64,000 bases of DNA from Desulfosarcina cetonica JCM 12296 (GCF_001311845.1 NZ_BBCC01000013.1:1-64000); one strand, 5' to 3'; positions 51,654 to 61,276 are shown, counted from the first letter of the stretch. Program-made: numbers and translations. The notes: generated by a model from the sequence alone, not told the origin.

Positions 51654-53083
51654 ATGGATGAAAAGACAACACACGTAGCTGTGATTGGCGCTGGTCCTGG
51701 CGGATACGCGGCTGCATTTTTGGCCGCTGACATGGGAATGGCCGTAACCCTTATTGATCCGGCGGAAAATCCGGGAGGCGTTTGCCTTTATCGTGGCTGT
51801 ATTCCATCCAAGACGTTATTGCATGTTTCCCGGCTAATCAACGATGCGGCAGAAGCCGAAAATTGGGGCGTTTCTTTCGGTAAACCCAAAATTGATATCG
51901 ACCGCTGCGCCAGTGGAAAGCGGATGTGGTTGCCGGGCTGACCGGTGGTTTGGGGCGTCTGGTGACCCAACGCAAAATTACCTACCTGCGGGCCACAGCG
52001 GCTTTTACCGATGCCCATAACCTGATTCTGACCGATGCTGATGGCAACACCAGCACATTGATATTTGATTTTGCCATTCTGGCGACGGGATCTCAGGCAG
52101 TCGATTTACCCCTATTCCCGGTGGACAACGTCCATATCTGGAATTCCAAAGACGCCTTGGATCTAAAAACGATTCCAAAAAGCCTGCTGGTGGTGGGTGG
52201 TGGCTACATCGGTTTGGAACTGGGCAGTGTTTATGCCACCTTGGGGACTGACGTGACTGTGGTGGAGATGTCACCACATTTGTTGGCCGATGCAGACCGG
52301 GATCTGGTGCGTTTCCTGCAGAAAGGATTAAAAGATCGCTTCAAAGCGATTTTAATGGATACTACAGTGGCAGCGGTCAAGCCTCAGAAGAATGGCGTTA
52401 AAGTGACTTTTCAAACTAAAAACGTAGAGAAAACGAGTACACAACTCTTTCAGCGTATTTTGGTAGCCGTGGGACGCCGGCCCCAAACGACTGGCTTGGG
52501 CCTTGATGTGGTAGGTGTTGATGTAGACGATAAAGGTTTTGTTCGGATAAACGCCCAGTGTCGGACATCGGTTGAAACGATTTTTGCTATCGGCGACGTG
52601 GCCGGTCAACCGATGTTAGCCCACAAAGCTTCTTATGAGGCACGGATTGCTGTTGAGAGCATTGCCGGGAAGAATGTGGCTTTTGATCCAGTAGCCATCC
52701 CGGCGGTGGTTTTTACTGATCCGGAAGTGGCCTGGGCTGGGTTGACCGAGAGTAACGCCAAGGAAAAAGGTATTACCGTGGAGGTCACGCGCTTTCCCTG
52801 GGCCGCTTCGGGACGGGCGGTCACTCTGGGCCGCAATGACGGCATCACTAAATTAATTATCGAACCGGACACTGAACGGCTTCTGGGCGTAGGTATCGTT
52901 GGGCCAGGAGCCGGGGAGATGATTGCCGAGGCGACGTTGGCTCTGGAAATGGGGGCCAACGCCACCGATGTAGGGTTGACCATTCATCCCCATCCGACAC
53001 TTTCAGAGACGTTTAAAGAGGCCGCTGATATTTTTCATGGCACGGCGACTCACTACTACCGCCCGAAGAAGAAAAAGAAATAA
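51654..53083 (+). CDS. lpdA: Dihydrolipoamide dehydrogenase (E3, frameshifted)
   Basis: A flavoprotein that reoxidises lipoate with NAD+. It has the FAD loop [15 protein letters not shown], the redox disulfide in [13 protein letters not shown], the NAD loop [37 protein letters not shown] and the C-terminal active-site HPHPTLSE. A missing T near 51907 breaks the frame after KIDIDR; its repair gives a single protein of about 476 residues. The gene follows E2 at 48 bases. Tyr-Arg replaces the usual Asn between the redox cysteines, a known variation. Confidence 0.93.
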
Positions 53084-53402
53084 AAAATAACTATTTAAAA
53101 ATAAATACAATTTTTTTAATCCTAAATAAAAACGGTAGTCAAATACGTGGTTTGTTTTAATTTTTTGCTTTATTAAAACATTCATATTGTGTATACATTG
53201 TAGCTATATCTACTTGAAAATATTTTTTCCTGATAGTTCGTTTGGGACAGTCTTTTCCATATCAACAGAGTAAGGATACCTTTTTAAGTCGGCAGGATTG
53301 TTTTTATTTTTGAAAGAAATGACGACCGATATACAATAGATGTTTTAACTGAATTTAATTCATCAAAACATGTTTACGCATAAAAAAGAAAGGAGCTCGG
53401 CT
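53084..53402. other. AT-rich intergenic region after lpdA
   Basis: Mostly A/T-rich sequence with no recognisable gene. It ends with the AAGGAG ribosome site of the small gene at 53403. No intrinsic terminator with a clear stem was found. Confidence 0.4.
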
Positions 53403-53597
53403 ATGCAACCAACGGCAATCGTATCGCCTAAAGAATTCCGGAGAAACCCTGACGGTTCCTGGACCTGTATCAAGAACTCGGATATTAAGAGCACTTACGG
53501 CATCTATCGCGTATCCCCGGGGATGACGTTCAAGAAAAAACAGTCAATATGGGGTATTGACGTTGTTGAGCTGCTTGACCAGACGAACGCCAACTAA
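53403..53597 (+). CDS. Small hypothetical protein, 64 residues
   Basis: ATG 53403 follows AAAGGAGCTCGGCT, a good ribosome site at fitting distance. The product is soluble and includes SPKEFRRNPDGSWTCIKNSDI and GIYRVSPGMTFKKKQSIWGIDVVELLD. I do not recognise it. The codon use is balanced and the composition differs from the AT-rich flanks, which supports a real gene. It stands alone between lpdA and the old yellow enzyme. Confidence 0.55.
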   Translation: MQPTAIVSPKEFRRNPDGSWTCIKNSDIKSTYGIYRVSPGMTFKKKQSIWGIDVVELLDQTNAN

Positions 53598-53772
53598 CAA
53601 TTGGATAACTATCTGATATCGGGAATCATTTCCGCTGTTCTGTCATGTTGCGTCTTAAAAGGTGGGGTCGGGTGGTGAATTGTTCTGCGGCGTCCAAGCC
53701 GTTCATCACCCCTCCCTTGCTTTGTACGGCTCCTTGCAGCCAACCCGTCTATTTACCCGCTTACCCGCCGGG

Positions 53773-53922
53773 CTATGCTATTTTGAACAAATGAGTTAAG
53801 GCCACCCAACACCGCTTTTCGTCATTAAATATAGTGGGTTGCTCGTGGATGATCACTTCAGGAAACCCCATGTTCACTAATCTTCTGACGTCAGGGTCGG
53901 AAAAATCTGAAAAGGGTGGCAT
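53773..53922 (-). CDS. Possible 49-residue protein
   Basis: A short leftward frame encodes a product with a protein-like make-up: FSDFSDPDVRRLVNMGFPEV, then IIHEQPTIFNDEKRCWVALT. No clear ribosome site precedes the ATG at 53922, so it may be a remnant. I do not recognise the family. It is listed because it occupies part of a gap of almost 500 bases that otherwise shows nothing. Confidence 0.3.
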   Translation of the reverse strand: MPPFSDFSDPDVRRLVNMGFPEVIIHEQPTIFNDEKRCWVALTHLFKIA

Positions 53923-54089
53923 AGCACCAAATTGGCACTATCTTATTGGGCATTCAGAATCTTGGTAGCTCCGGCAATCGGTATTTAACAGTCGATTGAT
54001 ACGGACAATGTGTCTAAATTTGGAAAAGTGCAGTGGGATGCCAATTATCGTGTATTGGTTTCGGGTTTTGTGCTGCCAAAGGAGTTTCT

Positions 54090-55147
54090 ATGATAACATT
54101 ATTCGATCCGGTTCAATTGGGCGCGCTTTCTCTTCCTAATCGTATTGTTATGGCACCTATGACTCGCTGCCGCGCCAGCGAAGGACGCGTTCCCAATACC
54201 CTCATGGCCCAATATTATGCCCAGCGTGCGGCTGCAGGGTTGATCATCAGTGAAGCCACGTCGGTTGATCCTATGGGAATCGGCTATCCGGATACGCCCG
54301 GGATTTGGTCCGAGGCCCAGGTGGCCGGCTGGCAATTGGTTACCGATGCGGTTCACCAGATTGGCGGCCGAATCGTCTTGCAGTTATGGCATGTGGGCCG
54401 CATTTCCGATCCCCTTTACCTGGAGGGGAAACGGCCGGTAGCACCCAGTGCCATTGCGGCGAGAGGGCATGTCAGTTTGGTGCGTCCTGAAAAAGCCTAT
54501 GTCGTTCCTCGTGCATTGGAGATAGACGAAATTCCCGGCATTATCGCCGCCTACCGGCGAGGCGCGGAAAATGCCCAGAAGGCCGGTTTTGACGGTGTTG
54601 AGATCCATGGCGCCAACGGCTATTTATTAGACCAGTTCCTGCAGACTTCCACCAACCACCGCACCGATGAATACGGCGGCAGCGTTGAAAACAGAGCCCG
54701 ACTGCTGCTGGAAGTTACCGATGCAGCGATTGACGTCTGGGGTGCCGGCCGCGTCGGCGTCCATTTGGCGCCCCGCGGGGATGCTCATGACATGGGGGAT
54801 GATGATCCGGCGGAAACCTTTGGCTATATCGCTAATATGCTGGGGCAACGCAAGATTGCGTTTATTTTCACGCGGGAACACCCGAATGAGCCGATGTTGA
54901 CGCCATCGTTAAAAAAAGCGTTTGGTGGGATGCTGATCGCCAACGAACAGTTGACCAAGGCGACGGCAACGCAGTTGCTGCAGGATGGAATCGCCGATGC
55001 GGTGGCTTTTGGCAAGGCTACATCGCCAATCCGGATCTGGTTTCCCGTTTCCGCGAGGATACCACCCTCAATCCTCTGGATGTGGAGACAATGTACGGGG
55101 GCGGCACCAAGGGGTATACGGATTATCCAGCATTGACGGACTTGTGA
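54090..55147 (+). CDS. Old yellow enzyme family NADH:flavin oxidoreductase (frameshifted near the end)
   Basis: An FMN-dependent ene-reductase/xenobiotic reductase of the NemA type. It begins FDPVQLGALSLPNRIVMAPMTRCRA; the substrate-binding His/Asn pair is in HGANGYLLDQFLQTSTNHRTDEYGGS, typical of the family, and QLWHVGR is intact. A missing base near 55015 disturbs the C-terminus; the repaired end reads YIANPDLVSRFREDTTLNPLD and closes with YTDYPALTDL at 55147. AAAGGAG precedes ATG 54090; an earlier in-frame ATG at 54033 lacks support. Length about 352 residues. Substrates are probably activated alkenes or nitro compounds. Confidence 0.9.
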
Positions 55148-55170
55148 GTAACCCGATTTCACCTTAATGA

Positions 55171-55607
55171 ATGGAGTTGACGTTGCCTAAATTGACACCC
55201 TTTCACTTTTCTTTGGATCTTCCAGTCTTAGAGACAGAGGTTAACGAATATCAGCATGTCGGCTATGAGAAGTATTTTTATTATTTCCATCAGGCCTGTG
55301 TCAGCTATTTTGCCATGTTCGGTCACGCGGTGGCGGGAGATAACAACGGCATTGATCTGATCGTCGCCGAGACGCGATGCGCTTACAAACGCGAGCTACG
55401 TCTGGGAGATCAAATCAACATAGAATGCCGGGTTGGTGAGATCAAGCCTAAGGCCGTCATCCTGAATTTTCAGATTAATCGAGACGGTAACATCTGTGCA
55501 ACCGGATCAACGACCTACCTTTTTTTGATTACCAGACAAAAAAGGTGGTCGACGTACCCGACGCGCTGGCGGAACCCATCAACGCGTATGAAGGATTGAA
55601 ACAATAG
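55171..55607 (+). CDS. Acyl-CoA thioesterase, 4-hydroxybenzoyl-CoA type hot-dog fold (frameshifted near the end)
   Basis: The product of about 145 residues shows the hot-dog thioesterase pattern: VNEYQHVGYEKYFYYFHQAC, where the aspartate of the DxxGHV-type motif is replaced by EYQHV, and VAETRCAYKRELRLGDQINIECRV. A missing T in a T run near 55522 breaks the last 30 residues; the repaired end reads DYQTKKVVDVPDALAEPINA. It hydrolyses an acyl-CoA of unknown chain. It follows the old yellow enzyme at 23 bases. A TTG at 55183 is an alternative start. Confidence 0.78.
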
Positions 55608-55813
55608 ATGGGTACGGAAGAATTGGATGGGCGGGGATGCCGTCGGTTTGATGGTTGCTCATACGAATTCTTCATGGTAACTTTTCTTAATTTCTACAGT
55701 TCGAGCATCATCTCATCATCTCATTAATGTATTCTTCGGTTCAAAATCAGGTTCAATCCTCGATGAGGGGACTTTTTGTACAGACAACCATCAAGAATAT
55801 GAAAGGAGTTGTG

Positions 55814-56266
55814 ATGCGAAAACGTTTTATTTATGTAATTTGCTTGACGCTTACCATCGTGGTAGCCGGTATGGCCTATGCTCAGTTTGACAAACCGCAA
55901 GATGCCATTAAATACCGACAAGCGGTCATGATTTTGCTGGGGCACCATTTTGGAAAAATTGGTGCGGCGCTGGGGGGTGCTTCCGAAGACAAAACGATTG
56001 TACAGGATGCCAGGGTGGTGGCCATGTTGGCACCTTTGCCCTGGGAAGCCTTTTTGGTGCCGGGCACTGACAACGGGGATACCACCATGAGTTCAAAAGT
56101 ATTCGAAGATACGGGAACCTTCAAATCAGACGCCGCCGCCTTTGAGAAAGAGGCGATAAAACTCGACCAGGTGGCTGCCGGTGGTAAGATGGATGCGCTC
56201 AAGGTTCAGTTTGGGGCTGTGGCCAAAACCTGCAAAGCTTGTCACGGTAATTTTCGCAACAGATGA
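55814..56266 (+). CDS. Cytochrome c' (periplasmic)
   Basis: A 150-residue protein with a signal peptide (MRKRFIYVICLTLTIVVAGMAYAQ) and a C-terminal CKACH haem-binding motif, the usual place for the c' four-helix bundle. The early part KPQDAIKYRQAVMILLGHHFGKIG is a typical first helix. Cytochromes c' bind NO and CO and may protect against nitrosative stress. ATG 55814 is preceded by AAAGGAG. It converges with a b561-type cytochrome gene, a pairing often seen for these proteins. Confidence 0.9.
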   Translation: MRKRFIYVICLTLTIVVAGMAYAQFDKPQDAIKYRQAVMILLGHHFGKIGAALGGASEDKTIVQDARVVAMLAPLPWEAFLVPGTDNGDTTMSSKVFEDTGTFKSDAAAFEKEAIKLDQVAAGGKMDALKVQFGAVAKTCKACHGNFRNR

Positions 56267-56275
56267 ATTTTCTAT

Positions 56276-56953
56276 TCATTTGCCAATCAAATAGACGATG
56301 AGCGCTGAAAAGGCCAAGGCCAGTAACGCCACCCCCATGGGTGGCGTTTTTATTTGTGTCTCTTCGAAGTGCATTCCTGATTTGCGGCCGGTGATCATCG
56401 GTAGAATCAGATTTTCATGCTTGACCCCGAAATAGAATACCACAGCCAGAACATGCAGACTCACTAAACCAAGGATAATTCCCTGATTGATAAGATGGAT
56501 ATGGGTGAGCTCACCGCTGGTTGCATCACTGACCCAGGCGTAAAGCGGTCCATGGGTGAAGATTTCATCATTGGCGAACAGACCGGTTGTTGCCTGGAGT
56601 AGCAGCCCCAGAAGCATGGCCAGGATGGACCATCCGCCCAAGGGATTGTGGCCCAGGTAGGGGTGGGGGCTATTTTTCATCAGGGACCGGCCATATCGCC
56701 AAGCAGCCATCGGACTGCGGATAAACTGACTAAAACGGGCCGTTTGGCTGCCGATGATTCCCCAAATCAGCCGAAAGATGAGCAAACCCAGGACGCCAAG
56801 GCCGCTGCTGATATGGTAGGTCATGGCATTCCCCCCCAGTTTTGCGGTGACGAAGCACACCGTCACCAGGATCATCAGCAGCCAATGAAAGAAGCGGGTT
56901 GGGATATCCCACACTTCGATCCAGTTTTTTTCGGGATCATGGGGTGCCTGCAT
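56276..56953 (-). CDS. Cytochrome b561-type membrane protein
   Basis: A 225-residue di-haem membrane cytochrome of the Ni-hydrogenase b-type/b561 superfamily. It opens with IEVWDIPTRFFHWLLMILV, whose histidine is a haem ligand, followed by hydrophobic segments YHISSGLGVLGLLIFRLIWG, LGGWSILAMLLGLLLQATTGLF and INQGIILGLVSLHVLAVVFYFGVKH, and a last C-terminal helix. AAGGAG precedes ATG 56953. It faces the cytochrome c' gene with only nine bases between the stops. It probably passes electrons from the quinone pool to a periplasmic c-type cytochrome. Confidence 0.9.
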   Translation of the reverse strand: MQAPHDPEKNWIEVWDIPTRFFHWLLMILVTVCFVTAKLGGNAMTYHISSGLGVLGLLIFRLIWGIIGSQTARFSQFIRSPMAAWRYGRSLMKNSPHPYLGHNPLGGWSILAMLLGLLLQATTGLFANDEIFTHGPLYAWVSDATSGELTHIHLINQGIILGLVSLHVLAVVFYFGVKHENLILPMITGRKSGMHFEETQIKTPPMGVALLALAFSALIVYLIGK

Positions 56954-57031
56954 GATTTTCTCCTTATTAAGATCTGACCGAATTGTAATGTCGTTACCCG
57001 GCAAGGCCATTTTTGTTTTCTGTTTCATGGT

Positions 57032-57060
57032 AGTATAGGCTTGTGACGCTTCATGTACAA
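57032..57060 (-). promoter_or_regulatory. Likely sigma-70 promoter of the b561 gene
   Basis: On the minus strand TTGTAC (57060-57055) and TATACT (57037-57032) are separated by exactly 17 bases. They lie about 80 bases upstream of the b561 start. Confidence 0.55.
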
Positions 57061-57157
57061 CCACCAAGAAAAGAAAAGCCAGGCACAAAAAGTAACCAGT
57101 GGTCATTTCTGGCCTGATCTGCTCAAAAAACAAGAACGGTTACCGAGACCCGAGAGG

Positions 57158-57183
57158 CATTGGGGGGTATTTGGCCCCCAATG
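57158..57183. repeat. GC-rich hairpin between the b561 gene and the NfnB-like gene
   Basis: CATTGGGGG and CCCCCAATG pair perfectly around an eight-base loop. It sits in a 385-base divergent intergenic region (56954-57338) that otherwise shows only the b561 promoter and an AAAGGTGA ribosome site for the next gene. Confidence 0.6.
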
Positions 57184-57338
57184 GTCATGGAAAAAGAAAA
57201 AGAAACGGTCTCTTGGATTGACCTCCGAACATTTTTTGTAGTAAGGAAATATCCTTCAAACTTCATTGTTTTCCAGGTAATCAATTTGTTGACGGATTTG
57301 AAATCCTTCTGTTTCTGCAAAACGAAAGGTGATGCCTC

Positions 57339-59261
57339 ATGAAAGCGCCAGTGCTCTGCACTTGGGAAGGCTGGTCCGATCAGCTTATCGGGCTCTTGGG
57401 AAAAGCGGCTGCCGATTCGAACGGTTCCACTCCATTCAAGGCCATGCTAGGATGGAAAGGCATGGTGGTTTGGGATGAAACGACCGATGCCGTAGACCTT
57501 TTGCGGGCGTATCTGGAAAAGGTTGCCCAGGAATCTTGTGGCCAATGCACGCCTTGTCGCGAGGGAACACAGCGGCTTGTTGCGATCATGGATCGCATTT
57601 GCGCTGGTGACGGCCAGATGGGCGATCTGGATGAGATCCGCCGGGTAGCGGTGTTCATTTCCGATTCGGCGCGCTGTGATGTGGGACGCTGCCTTGCCCG
57701 GCCCACGTTGGAAATCATGGATCGCTATGCGGATCAATTCGTGGCAACGATTCACGAAAAACGGCAGGTTGCCAAACAAGTCTACGAAGCGGCAGTGACT
57801 GCCCCATGTATCAGTGCCTGCCCATCCAATGTGGATATCCCGGGTTATGTCGAAGGGATCCGCATGGGAAATTTTGATCAGGCATTGGCCTGTGTGCGAA
57901 AGGATTGCCCCATGCCGGGCACCATTGGCCGCGTTTGTGTGCGCCCCTGCGAGGCTAACTGCCGCCGCGGGCGTCTCGACGAACCCATCGCCATCCGTGC
58001 CTTGAAACGCTTTTTGGCCGACAACGAGATGCGCACCGGTGCACCGTCGCTTCAGCAGCCGCCGGCAGAATATAAAGCGGAACGGGTCGCGATTGTCGGT
58101 GCCGGTCCAGCCGGATTGTCCTGTGCCTATTATCTGGGAACCATGGGCTACCACACCACGATTTTCGAGGCCCAGGAAACGGCTGGCGGTATGGCTACCT
58201 ACGGGATTCCTTCCTACCGATTGCCGCGCGACATCATGGATTATGAAGTTGCCGATGTGGAGCGTCTCGGCGCTGAAATTCGTTACGGTGTCAATGTTGG
58301 CGAAGATATCACCATCGAAGCGCTGGCGAAGGAGGGCTATCGGTCGGTATTCCTGGCTGTGGGTGCTCCGGAATCATCCAAGATGCGTTGCGAAGGAGAA
58401 GATGCCGGCTATGAGTGCTTTATGACCGGTATCCATTTTTTGGCCGAAGTCTCTCGCGGCCGTTGCCCGGTGGAAGGTAAGAAGCTGGTGGTCGTCGGCG
58501 GGGGTAACGTGGCCATGGACTGCGTGCGTTCGGCCCTGCGCGTCGGTTTCACCGATGTCAACCTTCTCTACCGGCGTACCGAGGCCGAGATGCCGGCCGA
58601 TCCCCAGGAGATCGAGGAAGCCAAGGAAGAGGGTGTTAAATTTCATTACCTGGTGGCGCCGGTCAGCATTAAGCACACCGATGGCAAGGTTTCCGGACTG
58701 GAATGTCAGCGTATGGAGCTGGGCGAACCCGATGCTTCCGGCCGTCGCCGTCCGGTTCCGGTGGAAGGTTCCAATTTTGTGATCGATTGCGATGCCATCA
58801 TCCCGGCCGTTGGCCAGATCTGCGTGGTGGATTGCGTGCTTCCCGAAGAGGATTCGCTGACCCGCTGGAAAACCCTGATTGTCGATCAAATGACGTTTCA
58901 GTCGCGTACGCCGTCCGTTTTCGGCGGTGGCGACTGTATCACCGGTCCGGCAACGCTCATTGCCGCCCTGGCTGCGGGTAAAAAGGCCGCGCGGCACATC
59001 GCCCAGTACATCGAACAGGGGCAGTGCCAAGCGACACTGTCGGAGGTCCTCCAGACCCTGGTCAATGGCGGCGGTGTTTTCGAGCCGGACGAGGATTTTG
59101 TCTTTGACGGTATCACCCACCGTGCCGATCCGGCGGTCTTGCCGCCGGAAACGCGGATCAACGACTTCAGCGAGGTGGAAGGCGGCCTCAGCCTCAGCCA
59201 GGCCGTAAAGGAGGCGGAGCGCTGTCTGCGCTGTTATCGCATCGCCGTGGCTTTAAAATAA
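57339..59261 (+). CDS. NuoF-type 4Fe-4S module fused to a GltD/NfnB-like FAD/NAD(P) oxidoreductase
   Basis: A 640-residue flavoprotein. Residues about 60-115 carry the NuoF C-terminal 4Fe-4S motif SCGQCTPCREGTQRL, with CLAR downstream; the FMN/NADH part of NuoF is not present. Next is the GltD-type Fe-S domain (CISACPSNVDIPGYVEGI, CPMPGTIGRVCVRPCEANCRRG), then FAD (VAIVGAGPAGLSCAYYLG, GGMATYGIPSYRLPR) and NAD(P) (LVVVGGGNVAMDCVRSALRVG) loops, ending with GGDCITGPATLIAALAAGKKAA. This layout is known from anaerobes for NfnB-like and formate- or hydrogenase-linked flavoproteins. Its partner subunits are not adjacent. The first 50 residues look like a remnant of NuoF. Confidence 0.9.
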   Translation: MKAPVLCTWEGWSDQLIGLLGKAAADSNGSTPFKAMLGWKGMVVWDETTDAVDLLRAYLEKVAQESCGQCTPCREGTQRLVAIMDRICAGDGQMGDLDEIRRVAVFISDSARCDVGRCLARPTLEIMDRYADQFVATIHEKRQVAKQVYEAAVTAPCISACPSNVDIPGYVEGIRMGNFDQALACVRKDCPMPGTIGRVCVRPCEANCRRGRLDEPIAIRALKRFLADNEMRTGAPSLQQPPAEYKAERVAIVGAGPAGLSCAYYLGTMGYHTTIFEAQETAGGMATYGIPSYRLPRDIMDYEVADVERLGAEIRYGVNVGEDITIEALAKEGYRSVFLAVGAPESSKMRCEGEDAGYECFMTGIHFLAEVSRGRCPVEGKKLVVVGGGNVAMDCVRSALRVGFTDVNLLYRRTEAEMPADPQEIEEAKEEGVKFHYLVAPVSIKHTDGKVSGLECQRMELGEPDASGRRRPVPVEGSNFVIDCDAIIPAVGQICVVDCVLPEEDSLTRWKTLIVDQMTFQSRTPSVFGGGDCITGPATLIAALAAGKKAARHIAQYIEQGQCQATLSEVLQTLVNGGGVFEPDEDFVFDGITHRADPAVLPPETRINDFSEVEGGLSLSQAVKEAERCLRCYRIAVALK

Positions 59262-59321
59262 AACAAGCCTAAATCATACGGGGCTTGAGGCATTCGTTTG
59301 AGCCCCCATCCCGTTTGACTG

Positions 59322-59365
59322 AAGCCGCCAGTTGCGACGTATCGCCGTAACTGGCGGCTTTTTTT
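59322..59365 (+). terminator. Intrinsic terminator after the NfnB-like gene
   Basis: GCCGCCAGTT and AACTGGCGGC form a 10-bp GC-rich stem, followed by seven T. It lies just before the racemase ribosome site TAGGAGTG. Confidence 0.9.
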
Positions 59366-59376
59366 ATAGGAGTGTC

Positions 59377-60111
59377 ATGAAAACGATCGGTTTACTGGGC
59401 GGCATGAGCTGGGAAAGTACCCTGACCTATTACCGAGTCATCAACGAAGGCGTGAAAAAGCGTCTGGGCGGCCTGCATTCGGCCAAGATCGTGCTTTACA
59501 GCGTGGATTTCGACCCCATCGAAAAGCTGCAGCACAGCGGTGACTGGGAGGGAACAGCCAATATTCTCTCGCAGGCGGCCCGGCAGATTGAAACCGGTGG
59601 GGCCGATTTTCTGTTGATCTGCACCAACACCATGCACAAGGTGGCCGAGTCTATCGCCGCTGCCGTTACGATCCCCCTGGTGCACGTCGCCGACGCTACA
59701 GGCGAAGCCCTCCGCCTGGCAGGCCTTCAACGTGTTGGCCTGCTCGGCACCGCCTTCACCATGGAAGAGGATTTTTACAAGGCGCGGTTGAAGGAGACGT
59801 TTGGCATTGATGTCCTGATTCCCGATGAAGATGACCGCCGGATGGTTCACGAGGTCATTTACAAAGAACTCTGCTTGGGGAACATCAATTCAGCATCCAA
59901 ACAGACTTTTGTGGAGATTGTCGATCGATTGGCAGGCCAGGGCGCCCAGGGGGTGATCTTGGGGTGTACGGAAATAGGCCTGTTGATCAACCAAGGCGAC
60001 ACAATGGTGCCCCTCTACGATACGACCCTTATTCATGCCGGCAAGGCGGTTGACCTGGCGCTTTCCGAAGCGATGGAATCAAAAAGGGAGGCCGTGAGCC
60101 TCCCTTTTTGA
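59377..60111 (+). CDS. Aspartate/glutamate racemase family protein
   Basis: A cofactor-independent amino acid racemase. The 244-residue protein has the start KTIGLLGGMSWEST, the first catalytic cysteine in LLICTNTMHKVA and the second in GVILGCTEIGLLI, the pattern of the YgeA/aspartate racemase group. ATG 59377 is preceded by TAGGAG; an upstream in-frame ATG at 59332 lies in the terminator and is rejected. The stop codon lies inside a terminator hairpin. It is likely transcribed alone. Confidence 0.92.
   Translation: MKTIGLLGGMSWESTLTYYRVINEGVKKRLGGLHSAKIVLYSVDFDPIEKLQHSGDWEGTANILSQAARQIETGGADFLLICTNTMHKVAESIAAAVTIPLVHVADATGEALRLAGLQRVGLLGTAFTMEEDFYKARLKETFGIDVLIPDEDDRRMVHEVIYKELCLGNINSASKQTFVEIVDRLAGQGAQGVILGCTEIGLLINQGDTMVPLYDTTLIHAGKAVDLALSEAMESKREAVSLPF
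60081..60109. terminator. Bidirectional terminator between racemase and oadB
   Basis: AAAAAGGGAGGC and its complement form a 12-bp stem with the loop CGTGA, with an A run on one side and a T run on the other. It lies at the end of the racemase gene and 25 bases from the end of the convergent oadB gene. Confidence 0.9.
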
Positions 60112-60133
60112 TTAACCGTTTGTCAAAGCTTTA

Positions 60134-61258
60134 TCAAACAAGGAAACTCCACAGAATACCGGCACAAATGGCGGAGCCGATAACACCAGAAGAGTTGCAT
60201 GCCATGGCATGCATCAGCAAATAGTTTGTGGGATCGGATTTTAGGCCCATCATATGGACCTCTCTTGCGGAGCCGGGAACGGCGGAAACGCCGGAGGCGC
60301 CAAGCAGCGGATTGATCTTTTCTTTTGAAAATAAGTTCAGTATTTTTGCGAAGATAAGCCCGGATGCGGTTGCAATACTAAAAGCAATGGCTCCCAAAAA
60401 GAAAATTCCAATGGATTTCCCGGTGAGAAATACATCGGCTTGGGTGCTGGCACCGACGGTTACGCCTAAAAAGATTGTCGCGGTGTCGATGATGGCGGTC
60501 CTGGCGGTATTCGCGAGACGATCCACGACGCCGCTCACTTTCATGATGTTTCCAAAAAAGAAGGTTCCCAAGAGAGGAATCGACGCCGGTGCGAGAAAAC
60601 AACACAGGAAAAGGCCGATGACGGGAAAGATCATCAGTTCTTTTTGGGAAACCGGCCGCATGTCCGGCATGTGAATCCGACGTTCGGCCTCGGTTGTCAA
60701 TAATTTCATGATGGGCGGTTGAATGATGGGAATCAAAGCCATATAGGAGTAGGCTGCGATGGCGATCGGGCCAATCAGGTGAGGTGCCAATTTAGCGGTC
60801 AAAAAGATGGATGTTGGGCCGTCCGCGCCGCCGATGATCGCAATGGAACCGGCCTCCTTTGGCAGAAAACCCAGTGCGAGTGCGCTCAGCAGCGTAAAAA
60901 AGATTCCCATCTGGGCCGCGGCGCCCAGCAACATGAGCTTTGGACGCGCGAGCAGGGATGTAAAATCCGTCATGGCGCCAAGCCCCAGAAAAACGATCGA
61001 TGGGTAAACGCCCGTGGTTACCCCGAAGTAAAGATAGTGGAGAACACTGTTGTTTTCATATATCCCAAGACCGAACCCCTTGAAAAAGGGAACATTGCCG
61101 ACTAGAACCCCAAAGCCAATCGGTAACAGCAATAAGGGTTCGTAGTTTTTCGCGATAGCGAGGTAGAGAAAAAAGCAGCCGATGCCCCACATTAGAAAAT
61201 GACGGTAGTCAGCAAGATAATAGCCTGTATTGGTGAGAAATTGAATCAATAAATCCAT
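60134..61258 (-). CDS. oadB: Sodium ion-translocating decarboxylase beta subunit
   Basis: The beta subunit couples decarboxylation of biotin-bound CO2 to Na+ export across the inner membrane. The 374-residue protein is highly hydrophobic with about ten membrane segments and the family motif IIGGADGPTSIFLT, as well as VYPSIVFLGLGAMTDF and the C-terminal HAMACNSSGVIGSAICAG. It may serve oxaloacetate, methylmalonyl-CoA or glutaconyl-CoA decarboxylase; without the alpha subunit this cannot be decided. It follows the gamma subunit gene by 18 bases. Confidence 0.93.
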   Translation of the reverse strand: MDLLIQFLTNTGYYLADYRHFLMWGIGCFFLYLAIAKNYEPLLLLPIGFGVLVGNVPFFKGFGLGIYENNSVLHYLYFGVTTGVYPSIVFLGLGAMTDFTSLLARPKLMLLGAAAQMGIFFTLLSALALGFLPKEAGSIAIIGGADGPTSIFLTAKLAPHLIGPIAIAAYSYMALIPIIQPPIMKLLTTEAERRIHMPDMRPVSQKELMIFPVIGLFLCCFLAPASIPLLGTFFFGNIMKVSGVVDRLANTARTAIIDTATIFLGVTVGASTQADVFLTGKSIGIFFLGAIAFSIATASGLIFAKILNLFSKEKINPLLGASGVSAVPGSAREVHMMGLKSDPTNYLLMHAMACNSSGVIGSAICAGILWSFLV

Positions 61259-61276
61259 TAGTTGTGTCCTCGATGA

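Noticed and set aside
57053-57133. N-terminal extension of the b561 cytochrome with an extra hydrophobic segment
   Set aside because: The extension lies largely upstream of a good sigma-70 promoter and the AAGGAG site sits at ATG 56953, so it is probably not translated with the gene.
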